From Castellaniella hirudinis (GTDB lineage: Bacteria; Pseudomonadota; Gammaproteobacteria; Burkholderiales; Burkholderiaceae_B), in NCBI RefSeq assembly GCF_042651965.1, contig NZ_JBHSDY010000002.1, forward strand, positions 590,199 through 654,198: 64,000 nucleotides of DNA, in the 5' to 3' direction. Below are positions 30,683 to 42,501 of the stretch, piece after piece. Both the position numbers and the translations under genes were made by a program. The first letter of the stretch is position 1. Every line of letters starts with the position of its first letter. A model generated the notes under the pieces. That model did no database searches and was not told the origin of the DNA. It saw only the letters and a program-made list of their open reading frames with translations.

Positions 30683-31752
30683 GCCGATTCCTCCAGACTA
30701 TGGACGCAGGCATCGGCAATCTGCTGCGCGGCGTTCAAACTTGCATGTTCGCGGGCATGGGCGGCCACGGCGGCCAGTTCGGGCCGCCGGCGGGCAGCCA
30801 GCCAGGCCGACAGCCCGGCCGCGTCCAGATCGGCCTGACGCATCATCCAGCCGCCCCCGCACTCCGACAGATAGCGGGCGTTGGCCGTCTGGTGGTCGTC
30901 GATGGCATGCGGCAACGGGATGAACAGGGCCGCCACGCCGACGGCCGCGACCTCGGCCACGGTCATCGCGCCGGCCCGGCAGACGATCAGGTCGGCCCAG
31001 CCCAGGGCTTCGGCCATGTCGTCGATGAAGGCCGCGACCTCGCCTGCGACACCCAGCCGCCCGTAATGCTGGCGCACGCTCTCGGCGTGACGCTCGCCCG
31101 CCTGGTGGCGCACCTGGGGCCGGGCATCCTCCGGCAACAACGCCAGGGCCTCGGGCACCAGTTCGTTCAAACGCGCCGCCCCCAGGCTGCCGCCCACCAC
31201 CAGCAGGCGCAGCGGCCCCTGACGGCCGGCGTAGCGCTCATTCGCAGGCGCCATCGTCTCCAGGGCAGCGCGCACCGGGTTGCCCACCATCAGGGCATTG
31301 GGCAACGCCCCGGGAAAGCCGCACAGCACCCGGCGGGCAAAGCGGGCCAGGACGCGGTTGGCCGTGCCTGCAATGGCATTCTGTTCGTGTACGACCAGCG
31401 GGATGCCGGACAGGCGCGCCATCAGGCCGCCCGGGAAGGCGGCGTAGCCGCCCATGCCCAGCACCACGTCGGGGCGTTGCGCGCGCAGCAGCTTGCGCGC
31501 GCGCAGGCAGGCGGAGCCCAGGGTGAAGGGCAGCTTCAACAAGGCGGCGGCGCCCTTGCCGCGCACGCCGCCGAAACGCAGCGGCAGCAGTTCGATGCCG
31601 CGCGCCGGCACCAGCCGGCCTTCCATGCGGTCGGGATCGCCCAGCCACAGCACCCGCCAGCCGGCGGCGCTCAGGACTTCGGCCACGGCCAGCCCCGGCA
31701 TGATGTGCCCGCCCGTGCCGCCCGCCATGATGAGGATCGTGCGCGCGCTCAT
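30679..31752 (-). CDS. murG: UDP-GlcNAc:lipid I N-acetylglucosaminyltransferase MurG
   Basis: A 357-residue GT28 glycosyltransferase converting lipid I to lipid II on the inner face of the membrane. It has the G-loops MAGGTGGHIMPG and GMGGYAAFPGG, a third in VVGGSLGA, and the UDP-GlcNAc site CRAGAMTVAEVAA. The ATG at 31752 overlaps the ftsW stop; the frame upstream of it lies inside ftsW and is discarded. Confidence 0.98.
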   Translation of the reverse strand: MSARTILIMAGGTGGHIMPGLAVAEVLSAAGWRVLWLGDPDRMEGRLVPARGIELLPLRFGGVRGKGAAALLKLPFTLGSACLRARKLLRAQRPDVVLGMGGYAAFPGGLMARLSGIPLVVHEQNAIAGTANRVLARFARRVLCGFPGALPNALMVGNPVRAALETMAPANERYAGRQGPLRLLVVGGSLGAARLNELVPEALALLPEDARPQVRHQAGERHAESVRQHYGRLGVAGEVAAFIDDMAEALGWADLIVCRAGAMTVAEVAAVGVAALFIPLPHAIDDHQTANARYLSECGGGWMMRQADLDAAGLSAWLAARRRPELAAVAAHAREHASLNAAQQIADACVHSLEESA

Positions 31753-32957
31753 CGCCGTTTCCCCCGCATCATGCAACGAGTCTCGTAATCGACGCGCAGC
31801 AGCAGCGCCATGGCTGCCAGGTTCATGACGATGCCTGAACCGCCGTAGCTGACCAGCGGCAGCGTCAGGCCCTTGGTGGGCAGCAGGCCCAGGCAGACGC
31901 CCACATTGATGAAGGCCTGCACGCCCATCCACAGCGCCACGCCCTGGGCGACCAGGCCGTCGAAGACCCGTTCCAGCACCATGGCCTGGCGGGCGATGTC
32001 GAAGCCGCGTATCACCACGTAGACGAACACGGCGATCAGGGACAGCACCCCGACCAGGCCCAGTTCTTCGCCGATGACGGCGACGATGAAGTCGGTATGC
32101 GCCTCGGGCAGATAATGCAGTTTCTCGATGCTGGAGCCCAGGCCGACGCCGAACCATTCACCCCGCCCCAGGGCGATCAGCGAATGGGACAACTGGTAGG
32201 CGCTGCCATAGGCATTGTCCGGGTTCCAGGGGTCCAGATAGACGAACAGACGCTCACGGCGCCAGGGCGACAGCCAGATCAGCATCAGGAAACTGGACAT
32301 CACCCCGCCCAGCAGCAGGGTGAACAGCTTGAGATTGATCCCGCCGATGAACAGGATGCCGACGGCGATGGCGCCGATGACGATGAACGCCCCCAGATCG
32401 GGTTCCAGCAACAGCAGCACCCCGACCAGCATCAGCGCCAGCGCCATGGGCGCAAAGCCGCGCACGAAGCCGCGCACAAAGCCTTGCAAGTGCGCCTGCT
32501 TGCGCACCACGTAATCAGCCGCGTACAGCAGGATGGCGGCCTTCATCAGCTCGGAGGGCTGGAAATTCACCGGCCCCAGAGGCAGCCAGCGCCGCGCGCC
32601 GTTGACCTCGCGGCCGATGCCGGGCACCAGCACCACCACCAGCAGGGCCAGCGACAGGGCAAACAGCGGCAGGGCGATCTTTTGCCAGATGCGCATCGGG
32701 ATGCTGGCGGTGAACAGCGCGGCCAGCAGACCGATGACGATGAAAGCGGCATGGCGGCCGACGAAATAGAAGCGGCCGTAGCTTTCGTAGCGCGGCCCGT
32801 CGGCCAGGGCGATCGAGGCTGAATACACCATGAGCAGGCCGAACAGGATCAGGGTGGTGACCGCCACGATCAGTCCCACGTCCACGCTGGGCATGGCCGT
32901 GCGGCCCGACCGCGCCGTCGCGTTCACACCGCCGCTCAGGGAACCCAGCATGCTCAT
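31749..32957 (-). CDS. ftsW: Septal peptidoglycan glycosyltransferase FtsW
   Basis: A 402-residue SEDS-family polytopic membrane protein working with FtsI. About ten helices are visible. Conserved parts include GREVNGARRWLPLGPVNFQPSE, LLLEPDLGA, PWNPDNAYGSAYQLSHS and PLVSYGGSG. The ATG at 32957 has GGAGG seven bases upstream; a GTG one codon earlier is the alternative. The start touches the murD stop (TGATG). Confidence 0.97.
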   Translation of the reverse strand: MSMLGSLSGGVNATARSGRTAMPSVDVGLIVAVTTLILFGLLMVYSASIALADGPRYESYGRFYFVGRHAAFIVIGLLAALFTASIPMRIWQKIALPLFALSLALLVVVLVPGIGREVNGARRWLPLGPVNFQPSELMKAAILLYAADYVVRKQAHLQGFVRGFVRGFAPMALALMLVGVLLLLEPDLGAFIVIGAIAVGILFIGGINLKLFTLLLGGVMSSFLMLIWLSPWRRERLFVYLDPWNPDNAYGSAYQLSHSLIALGRGEWFGVGLGSSIEKLHYLPEAHTDFIVAVIGEELGLVGVLSLIAVFVYVVIRGFDIARQAMVLERVFDGLVAQGVALWMGVQAFINVGVCLGLLPTKGLTLPLVSYGGSGIVMNLAAMALLLRVDYETRCMMRGKRR

Positions 32958-34495
32958 CACGCCACCTCCCCACGTTCAGCAGCCAGCTCGTTCACCGCCT
33001 CGACGAAGCAGGCGCTGCGGTGGGCGTAGTTGCGGAACATGTCCATGCTGGCGCAGGCCGGCGACAGCAGCACGGCATCACCCGGCTGCGCCAGTTCCAG
33101 GCCCTGGGCCACGGCGTCTTCCAGCGTCGCGCAGGACCGCATCGGCACCTCGCAGCCCGCCAGCGCCTGGCCGATCAACGGACCGTCCTGGCCGATCAGC
33201 AGCACGGCGCGCGCATGGGCGCGCACGACCGGCGCCAGAGGCGTGAAATCCTGCCCCTTGCCCAGGCCGCCGGCAATCAGCACCACCGGCCGGCCCAGCC
33301 CTTTCAGGGCGGCCAGCGTAGCGCCCACATTGGTGCCCTTGCTGTCGTCGATGAAATCCACCCCGGCGATCGCGCGCACGAATTCCGTGCGGTGCGCCTC
33401 GCCCCGGTAGTCGCGCAGGGCGTGCAGCATCGGCGCCCAATCCAGGCCGATGGCGCGGCCCAGGGCCAGCGCGGCCAACGCGTTGAGCGCATTGTGCGTG
33501 CCCTGGATCCGCAGCGCCTCGGCCGGCATCAGCGCCTGGGCGGGCACGGAGGGCCGCCGGGCGGGGGCTTCTTCGCGCGCCGCACGGCGTCGGCGCGCCG
33601 GCGTCTGGGCGGTCGGATCCGCCTCGACCTCGGGCGCGGCCGCTAACCAGGCCAGGCCCTGCTGGTTCAACAGGCCGAAATCGCCCGCCAAGGCCGGCGC
33701 ATCGACCCCGAAACTGCGCACCCGTTCGTCAGCCATGTCGCGGACCATGTCCCGCACCAGCAGATCATCCCGGTTGACGACGGCGATCCGCGCCATCTCC
33801 AGCAGCCGCGCCTTGGCCGCTGCATAGGCCCGCATCGAGCCGTGCCAGTCCAGATGATCCTGCGTGACATTGAGCACGGTCGCCGCATCCGGCGCCAGCG
33901 TGGTCGTGGCCTCCAACTGGAAACTGGACAGCTCCAGCACCCAGACCTCGGGCAGGTCGTCCTGGTCCAGGGCATTTTTCAAACTGGTCAACGCGGCCGG
34001 GCTGATATTGCCGGCCGCACGCACGCGACGGTCGCCGGCCTCGACCAGATGGCGCGTCAGCGAGGTGACCGTGGTCTTGCCGTTGGTGCCCGTCACCGCC
34101 AGCAGCGCGGGCGCGTAGCCCTGCGCGCGCAGGTCCGTCAGGGCGCGGGCGAACAGTTCGATCTCGCCCAGAATGTCCACGCCCCGTTCGCGCGCCGCCG
34201 CCAGCAAGCCGGCCACGGGCGCCTCATGGGGATTCAGCCCGGGGCTGAGCACCAGCGTGTGAACGCCATCCAGCGCCTCGACCGCCAGGGCCCCGTCGCC
34301 CAGACGCAGATCGACCTCCACCCCCTCTGCCTTCAAGGCATCCAGCCCGCCCGGCTGCGCGCGCGTGTCCAGCACCCGCAAGCGGGCGCCGTGCGCAGCG
34401 CACCAGCGCGCCGCCGCCACGCCGGTCTCCCCCAATCCCAGGATCAGGGTCAGGCCGTCGCGGCGGATAGAGGGGAAGTCGTACACGGTCGTCAT
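32957..34495 (-). CDS. murD: UDP-N-acetylmuramoyl-L-alanine--D-glutamate ligase MurD
   Basis: A 512-residue Mur ligase adding D-Glu. It has LGLGETGVAAARWCAAHGA at the start, the P-loop VTGTNGKTTVTSLTRH, LELSSFQLE and NAL.AALALGRA in the C-terminal part, and DDSKGTNVGAT. A charged Arg/Ala/Glu-rich insert (about 300-335, around PARRRRAAREEAPARR) makes it longer than E. coli MurD (about 438). The ATG at 34495 overlaps mraY by 4 bases; the long open frame upstream lies inside mraY. Confidence 0.97.
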   Translation of the reverse strand: MTTVYDFPSIRRDGLTLILGLGETGVAAARWCAAHGARLRVLDTRAQPGGLDALKAEGVEVDLRLGDGALAVEALDGVHTLVLSPGLNPHEAPVAGLLAAARERGVDILGEIELFARALTDLRAQGYAPALLAVTGTNGKTTVTSLTRHLVEAGDRRVRAAGNISPAALTSLKNALDQDDLPEVWVLELSSFQLEATTTLAPDAATVLNVTQDHLDWHGSMRAYAAAKARLLEMARIAVVNRDDLLVRDMVRDMADERVRSFGVDAPALAGDFGLLNQQGLAWLAAAPEVEADPTAQTPARRRRAAREEAPARRPSVPAQALMPAEALRIQGTHNALNALAALALGRAIGLDWAPMLHALRDYRGEAHRTEFVRAIAGVDFIDDSKGTNVGATLAALKGLGRPVVLIAGGLGKGQDFTPLAPVVRAHARAVLLIGQDGPLIGQALAGCEVPMRSCATLEDAVAQGLELAQPGDAVLLSPACASMDMFRNYAHRSACFVEAVNELAAERGEVA

Positions 34496-35653
34496 CGCAG
34501 CTTCAGGCTCGCCAGGCCGATCATGACCAGCATCATGGTGATGATCCAGAACCGGACCACCACCTGGGTTTCCTTCCAGCCGCTCACTTCGAAATGGTGG
34601 TGCAGCGGAGCCATGCGGAAGATCCGGCGGCCTTCCCCATAGCGTTTCTTGGTGTATTTGAACCAGGTGACCTGCAGCATCACCGACAGGGTCTCGACCA
34701 CGAACACCCCGCCCATGATGAACAGGACGATCTCCTGGCGCACGATGACGGCGATGGTGCCCAGCGCGCCGCCCAGCGCCAGGGCGCCCACGTCGCCCAT
34801 GAAGACCTGGGCGGGATAGGTGTTGAACCACAGGAAGGCCAGGCCCGCGCCGGCGATGGCCGCGCAGATCACCATCAGCTCGGAAGCGCCCGGGATATAG
34901 GGGAACAGCAAATACTTGGAATAGTCCACCCGCCCGACCACGTAGGCGAAGATGCCCAGGGCCGAGCCGATCATCACCGTGGGCATGATGGCCAGGCCGT
35001 CCAGGCCGTCGGTCAGGTTGACGGCATTGCTGGTGCCCACGATCACCAGCCAGGTCAGCGCGCCGAAGCCGAACACGCCCAGCGGGTAGCTGACGGTCTT
35101 GAAGAACGGCACGATCAGGTCGGCACGCGCCGGCAGCGCCATGGTGAAGCCGCTCAGGACCCATTCGCGGAACAGCGGCCAGAGCTCCGTATTGGCCGGC
35201 ACCGACACGGCAAAGCTGAGATACACAGCAGCCACGGCGCCGATCAGCGCCTGCCAGAAGAACTTCTGCCGCGCCGGCATGCCTTCCGGATCGTGGTGCA
35301 CGACCTTGCGGTAGTCGTCGGCCCAGCCGATCCAGCCAAAACCGAAGGTCACCAGCAGCACCACCCAGACGAAACGGTTGGTCCAGTCCGCCCACAGCAG
35401 GGTGCTGATACCGATGCCGATCAGGATCAGCGCGCCGCCCATGGTGGGCGTGCCGTTCTTCTGCAAGTGCGTCTGCGGGCCGTAGCTGCGCACCGCCTGG
35501 CCGATCTTCAGCGCCGTCAGGCGGCGGATCAGCCAGGGGCCGGCCAGCAGGCCGATGGCCAGCGCCGTGGCGCACGCCAACAGCGCGCGGAAGGTGATGT
35601 ATTCCACCACGCCGAAGGCGCGGAAATGGGCATCGGACAGCCAGCGCGCCAGT

Positions 35654-35664
<11 letters not shown>
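34492..35664 (-). CDS. mraY: Phospho-MurNAc-pentapeptide transferase MraY
   Basis: A 390-residue membrane enzyme that makes lipid I from UDP-MurNAc-pentapeptide and undecaprenyl phosphate. It has GTPTMGG, the Mg-binding GWADDYRK, NLTDGLDGLA and the HHHFE loop. About ten helices are evident. The ATG at 35664 gives the family N-terminus MLLELARWLS and overlaps the end of murEF by 11 bases. Confidence 0.97.
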
Positions 35665-38436
<2,772 letters not shown>

Positions 38437-38440
<4 letters not shown>

Positions 38441-40173
38441 TGAGTGCGTCCCCCCTGCTCTGCTGCGGCCACGAGGGAATCCACGGGCGCATCCGGCCGC
38501 ACGCCGAGCCGGCGCAGGGTACTTGAAACGATGTCGGAAAAAACAGGCGCGGCCACGCGGCCGCCATAATATCCCCCGGCGCCGGGCTCATCGATGGACA
38601 CGGCCACGACGATGCGCGGGTCGGACACCGGCGCCAGGCCCACGAAGGACCCGCGGTATTTGGTCTTGCTGTACTGGCCGTTGATGATCTTGCGCGCCGT
38701 GCCGCTCTTGCCCGCGATCCGGTAGCCCTGGACCTGGGCGAGCTTGGCGCCGTCGGGACCGGCGGCGGCTTCCAGCATGCTGCGCATCAGCAAGGCCACC
38801 TGGGGCGAGTAGACCTGCACGCTGGTGGGCTGGCCTTCGCGGCGCAGCAGGGACAGCGACACCATATCGCCGTTGCGGGCGAAGACGGTGTAGGCGTGAG
38901 CGACCTGCAGCAGCGACACGGACAGCCCATAGCCATAGGCCATGGTGGCGCGCTCGATCGGCCGCCAGCGCTGCCAGGGCCGCAGGCGTCCCGAAGCCAT
39001 GCCGGGGAAATGCGTCTGGGGCGCGCGCCCGAAGCCCAGCGCCGAGAATTTTTCCCACATCGACTGGGACGTCAGCTTCTCGGAAATCATCGTCATGCCG
39101 ATATTGCTGGAACGCCGGATGATGCCGCCCACGTCCAGCACGCCGTTGCGGCTGACGTCGGAAATCACGGCCCCCTGATAGCTGTAGCGGCCGTTGCCGG
39201 TGTCGAACTGCGTGCGGGTCGTGATCTTGCCTTCGTCCAGGGCCAGCGCAGCCGTGAACGGCTTCATGATGGAGCCGGGCTCGAAGGTGTCGGTGACGAC
39301 GCGGTTACGCAGCGCATCGCCCGTGCGCTTGGTGTTGTCGTTGGGATCGTAGGACGGCAGATTGACCATCGCCAGGATCTCGCCCGAACGGGCATCCAGC
39401 ACGATGGCCGCCGCCGCGCGCGCCTGGTGTTCCTTCATCGCGGCCTTGAGGGCCGTGTAGGTGTCGAACTGGATGCCCGCATCGATGGACAATTGCAGGT
39501 TCTGACCGTCGACCGGCGGCACCACGGCCTGAACGTCCTCGACCACGCGGCCCAGCCGATCCCGGATCACGCGCCGGGAGCCCGGCTGACCCGACAGGCG
39601 ATCGTTGAACGCCAGTTCGATGCCTTCGATGCCGCGATCCTCGATATTGGTAAAGCCGACGATATGCGCCATGACTTCGCCTTCGGGATAGACGCGGCGC
39701 GTCTCGGCCAGTTGCTGGACCCCGGGGATCTTCAGTTGCTGAATGGCCTTGGCCGTATCGGCGGCCACCTGCCGCTGCAGATAGACGAAATTCTTGTCTT
39801 CGTCCTGAGTGCGCCGACGCAATTCGGCCGGCTTGATGTCCAGCAGGCGCGCCAGCTCGGCGACCTGGGCATCGGTGGCCTTGTGAAAATCCTCGGGGAT
39901 CGCCCAGATGGCCTTGGCCGGCACGCTGGACGCCAGCACCACCGAACCGCTGCGGTCCAGGACCTTGCCGCGCGAGGCCTGCAGCACCAGGGTGCGCTCG
40001 TAGCGGCGCTCGCCCTGGCGTTGCAGGAATTCGTTGGACAGGATCTGCAGGTTCAGCGCCTTGGCCGCCAGCGCAGCGAAACCCAGCATGAGCACGATCA
40101 CCACCAGCCGCGCGCGCCAGAAGGCGGGGCGGCTGGCCAGCACGGGGCTTTCGTGGAAACCGAAGCGCTTCAT
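38437..40173 (-). CDS. ftsI: Septal peptidoglycan transpeptidase FtsI (PBP3)
   Basis: A 578-residue class B penicillin-binding protein. A short cytoplasmic tail and one transmembrane helix (about 20-42) precede the pedestal domain and the transpeptidase. Active-site motifs are SIMK (Ser301, Lys304), SSN and KSGTA. It pairs with FtsW to make septal wall. It overlaps ftsL by 4 bases and murEF by 4 bases. Confidence 0.97.
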
Positions 40174-40460
40174 TGCGGCGCCCCCTGCGCGGCGGGGGCC
40201 GGCTGCTGCAGGTAAATGGTGCGATCCGGCGTCACCGACACCAGATGCAGGTCCGAACGCGCCAGCGAGTCGATGCGCGCGTTACGCGCCAGCTCCGCCC
40301 GCTCGAGCTGCAGGCGGCGCCATTCCGCATCCAGTTCGTGGGCGTGGGCTTTCATCCGCTCGGACGCCACGAACAGCTCCCGCGTCTGGAAACGCACCGT
40401 GACCAGCGAAATCGCCGAGGCCATCAGCAGCAGCGCCAGGAACAGGTTCACGCGTATCAT
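40170..40460 (-). CDS. ftsL: Cell division protein FtsL
   Basis: A 96-residue bitopic divisome protein. A transmembrane segment (about 4-22, LFLALLLMASAISLVTV) is followed by a periplasmic coiled coil (about 30-75) that pairs with FtsB. Recognised chiefly by size, topology and position between rsmH and ftsI, with a 4-base overlap to each neighbour. Confidence 0.92.
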   Translation of the reverse strand: MIRVNLFLALLLMASAISLVTVRFQTRELFVASERMKAHAHELDAEWRRLQLERAELARNARIDSLARSDLHLVSVTPDRTIYLQQPAPAAQGAPQ

Positions 40461-41515
40461 CGCCGCACCCTCCCCGTCCGGCGCGGCACGGCCGCGCGGC
40501 CCGGCAGGCGGATGAAGCCGGCGGCCTCGTCCAGCGACAAAGGGATATCCGTGCGTTCAGCCACCCGCAGCACGGCCGAGCGCGAGCGGACATTGTCCGC
40601 CACCTCGGCCTCATCCGCCTGAACGCGGCCCAGCAGCGTGACATAGGGCTGCGGCATGTCCCGTTCGGGGATCGGCAGCCGCGCCTGTTCCCGGCCCGGG
40701 TTGGCTGCAGCGGCAAGGCACTGCTTGACCATGCGGTCTTCCAGCGAATGGAAGCTGATCACGGCCAGGCGCCTGCGCGCGCGCAAACGGGTCAGCGCTG
40801 CCGGGAGGGCGTGCGCGAGCTGCGCGAGCTCTTCATTGATGTGAATCCGTATAGCTTGAAAGGTGCGGGTGGCCGGGTGTTGACCCTTTTCGCGCGTACG
40901 GACGGTACCGGCGACGAGCTGGGCAAGTTCGCCCGTGGTGCGCAGCGGCCCGGATTGGCGGCGCGCAACAATCGCCTTTGCAATCTGAAAAGCAAACCGT
41001 TCTTCGCCATAATCTGCGATGACCTCCTTGATCTGTTCCTGGTCGGCCTCGGCCAGCCATTGAGCCGCCGTCTGTCCGCGGCTGGTGTCCATGCGCATGT
41101 CCAGCGGGCCATCCCGCATGAACGAGAATCCGCGCTCCGCCTCGTCGATCTGGGGCGAAGACACGCCCAGGTCCAGCAGTACGCCGTCCACCTGGGCGAT
41201 GCCCAGGCGGTCGAGTTGTGCGTCCAGCGTCGCGAAACCATCGTGGGCGATCTCGACCCGGGCGTCGGCGGCGCGCAGCGCCTGCGCCTCGGCAATCGCC
41301 ATCGGGTCCTTGTCGAATACCAGCAGCCGCGCCTGCGGGGCCAGCCGGCTCAGCAGCAGGCGGCTATGTCCGCCACGCCCGAATGTCCCATCCACATACA
41401 CCCCGTCCAGCGGCGGGGCCTCTGCCTCCGGCGCCGCCGACCGACGGCCGAACGCGGGACTCAACAACGCGTCGATAGCCGGCTCCAGCAGAACGGTGCG
41501 ATGGGAATACGCCAT
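40457..41515 (-). CDS. rsmH: 16S rRNA C1402 N4-methyltransferase RsmH
   Basis: A 352-residue SAM methyltransferase (MraW). Motif I is YVDGTFGRGGHSRLLL, followed by GVLLDLGVSSPQID and the C-terminal AVISFHSLEDRMVKQ. It methylates cytidine 1402 of 16S rRNA. An unusual short insert (about 25-35, APEAEAPPLD) lies before motif I. It is 8 bases after mraZ. Confidence 0.97.
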   Translation of the reverse strand: MAYSHRTVLLEPAIDALLSPAFGRRSAAPEAEAPPLDGVYVDGTFGRGGHSRLLLSRLAPQARLLVFDKDPMAIAEAQALRAADARVEIAHDGFATLDAQLDRLGIAQVDGVLLDLGVSSPQIDEAERGFSFMRDGPLDMRMDTSRGQTAAQWLAEADQEQIKEVIADYGEERFAFQIAKAIVARRQSGPLRTTGELAQLVAGTVRTREKGQHPATRTFQAIRIHINEELAQLAHALPAALTRLRARRRLAVISFHSLEDRMVKQCLAAAANPGREQARLPIPERDMPQPYVTLLGRVQADEAEVADNVRSRSAVLRVAERTDIPLSLDEAAGFIRLPGRAAVPRRTGRVRR

Positions 41516-41523
41516 GTACGGGT

Positions 41524-41952
41524 TCAGAAAGAGATCTGTTCAAGGATGGCCGGATCGAGGTTGCCCACGTCCGTCATGCAACGCGCCTCCCATTGGGCGC
41601 GGTCCCACAATTCAAAATTCGACCCCAGCCCCAGCAGCATGACGTCCCGGTCCAGGCCGGCTGCCGTGCGCAGTTCGGGGGCCACCAGGATGCGGCCCGC
41701 CCCGTCCATGTCCACGTCCTGGGCGTTGCCCAGCAGCAGGCGCTGCAAAGGCCGCGCCGAGCCCGGCAGCGCCGCAATCTGCTTGCGCTTTTCTTCCCAG
41801 ACCGTGCGGGGGTAGAGCATCAGGCAGCCGTCTGGATGCCGTGTCAGGGTCAGACGCCCCTGTTCGCTGGCCAGCAGGACGTCACGATGCCGAGCCGGAA
41901 TGGACATCCGGCCCTTGGCATCTAGCGTGAGTGCACTGCTTCCTTGAAACAC
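41524..41952 (-). CDS. mraZ: Transcriptional regulator MraZ
   Basis: A 142-residue protein with two AbrB-like SpoVT domains, each with a DxxGR-type motif (LDAKGRMSIPARHR, about 10-23, and MDGAGRILVAPELR, about 82-95). MraZ is a ring-shaped DNA-binding protein that represses its own promoter and the dcw operon in E. coli. It is the first gene of the cluster, and candidate target boxes lie directly upstream. Confidence 0.96.
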   Translation of the reverse strand: MFQGSSALTLDAKGRMSIPARHRDVLLASEQGRLTLTRHPDGCLMLYPRTVWEEKRKQIAALPGSARPLQRLLLGNAQDVDMDGAGRILVAPELRTAAGLDRDVMLLGLGSNFELWDRAQWEARCMTDVGNLDPAILEQISF

Positions 41953-41961
41953 GAGAGCTCT

Positions 41962-42001
41962 TCTCCCACTTCATGACACAAAAATCTACTTTGCCCCACT
42001 C
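41962..42001 (-). promoter_or_regulatory. Candidate MraZ operator: four boxes at 10-bp spacing
   Basis: On the minus strand four consecutive decamers read GAGTGGGGCA, AAGTAGATTT, TTGTGTCATG and AAGTGGGAGA. The outer two share AGTGGG; the inner two are weaker. MraZ is known to bind direct repeats containing TGGG or GTG spaced one helical turn apart. The first box overlaps the promoter -10. Confidence 0.65.
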
Positions 42002-42026
42002 TACGGGATGGATCGGTGCCGGTCAA
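41998..42026 (-). promoter_or_regulatory. Promoter of the dcw cluster (Pmra)
   Basis: TTGACC at 42026-42021 and TAGAGT at 42003-41998 are separated by exactly 17 bases on the minus strand, a good sigma70-type match. Transcription should begin near 41991, about 40 bases before mraZ. An AT-rich tract (about 42031-42130) lies upstream and could serve as an UP element. Confidence 0.65.
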
Positions 42027-42200
42027 GGCGAAAATTGAAATTTATTCAATGACAACAAGCACTTACAACTATTTTTAACAATTGCCCGATAAATAAAAAC
42101 CTGAAAAATCAAAGCATTGCAGAATGAATTGAAAGTCCTTTATCAGGTCAGGGCTTTCGCGGATGCAATCCGGCCCCGCCCGACCTGCACCAATTCCCAA

Positions 42201-42229
42201 TTGACACACCTGGGGCCAGCCGATGTAAT
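42201..42229 (+). promoter_or_regulatory. Putative promoter of the LivK-type gene
   Basis: TTGACA (42201-42206) and TGTAAT (42224-42229) with a 17-base spacer. Transcription near 42236 would give a leader of about 265 bases that contains the modular repeat at 42298-42453. Confidence 0.6.
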
Positions 42230-42297
42230 GAACTTTCACCATCCGGGGTTGGAACACTGGCATTCCCGGGTGTCAGACTCGAAAGCATCCGAGCCTT

Positions 42298-42453
42298 TTT
42301 TGTCGCCGGGCCGTCCCAAGACAAAATGCGCCCCCTTGGGGGATGAGCCCGGACATAGGCCAGTCCCTTGCGGACTGGCCTATGCCAGGCGAATCCGAGC
42401 AGCATGCAAGCTGCGAGGTGGACGCAAGCCCGCAGGGCGAAGCGTGGGGGCAC
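42298..42453 (+). repeat. Modular hairpin repeat, copy 2 (fullest copy)
   Basis: Modules in order: a 7-base stem TTTTGTC/GACAAAA around a 15-base loop (42298-42326); a short CCCCC/GGGGG hairpin (about 42331-42342); a 13-base perfect stem (42354-42366 with 42372-42384); a 41-base unit with a GCAGC/GCTGC hairpin (42382-42422); and a tail ending GCGTGGGGGCA. Copies of parts occur at 23693-23839 and 47810-47893. Confidence 0.75.
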
Positions 42454-42501
42454 TTTTTGCGTTTGCCTGCCGTTTCGTCAGTCACCAGAAAGGAGATCTC
42501 C

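Noticed and set aside
34496..35575. In-frame upstream extension of murD
   Set aside because: The open frame lies wholly inside mraY; the murD family starts at the ATG at 34495.
42343..42501. N-terminal extension of the LivK-type protein
   Set aside because: It would be encoded by the repeat element and hide the Tat signal; a strong ribosome-binding site precedes 42502.
41953..42501. Possible small genes in the mraZ/LivK gap
   Set aside because: Short frames on both strands fall over the promoters and the hairpin repeat and lack ribosome-binding sites.
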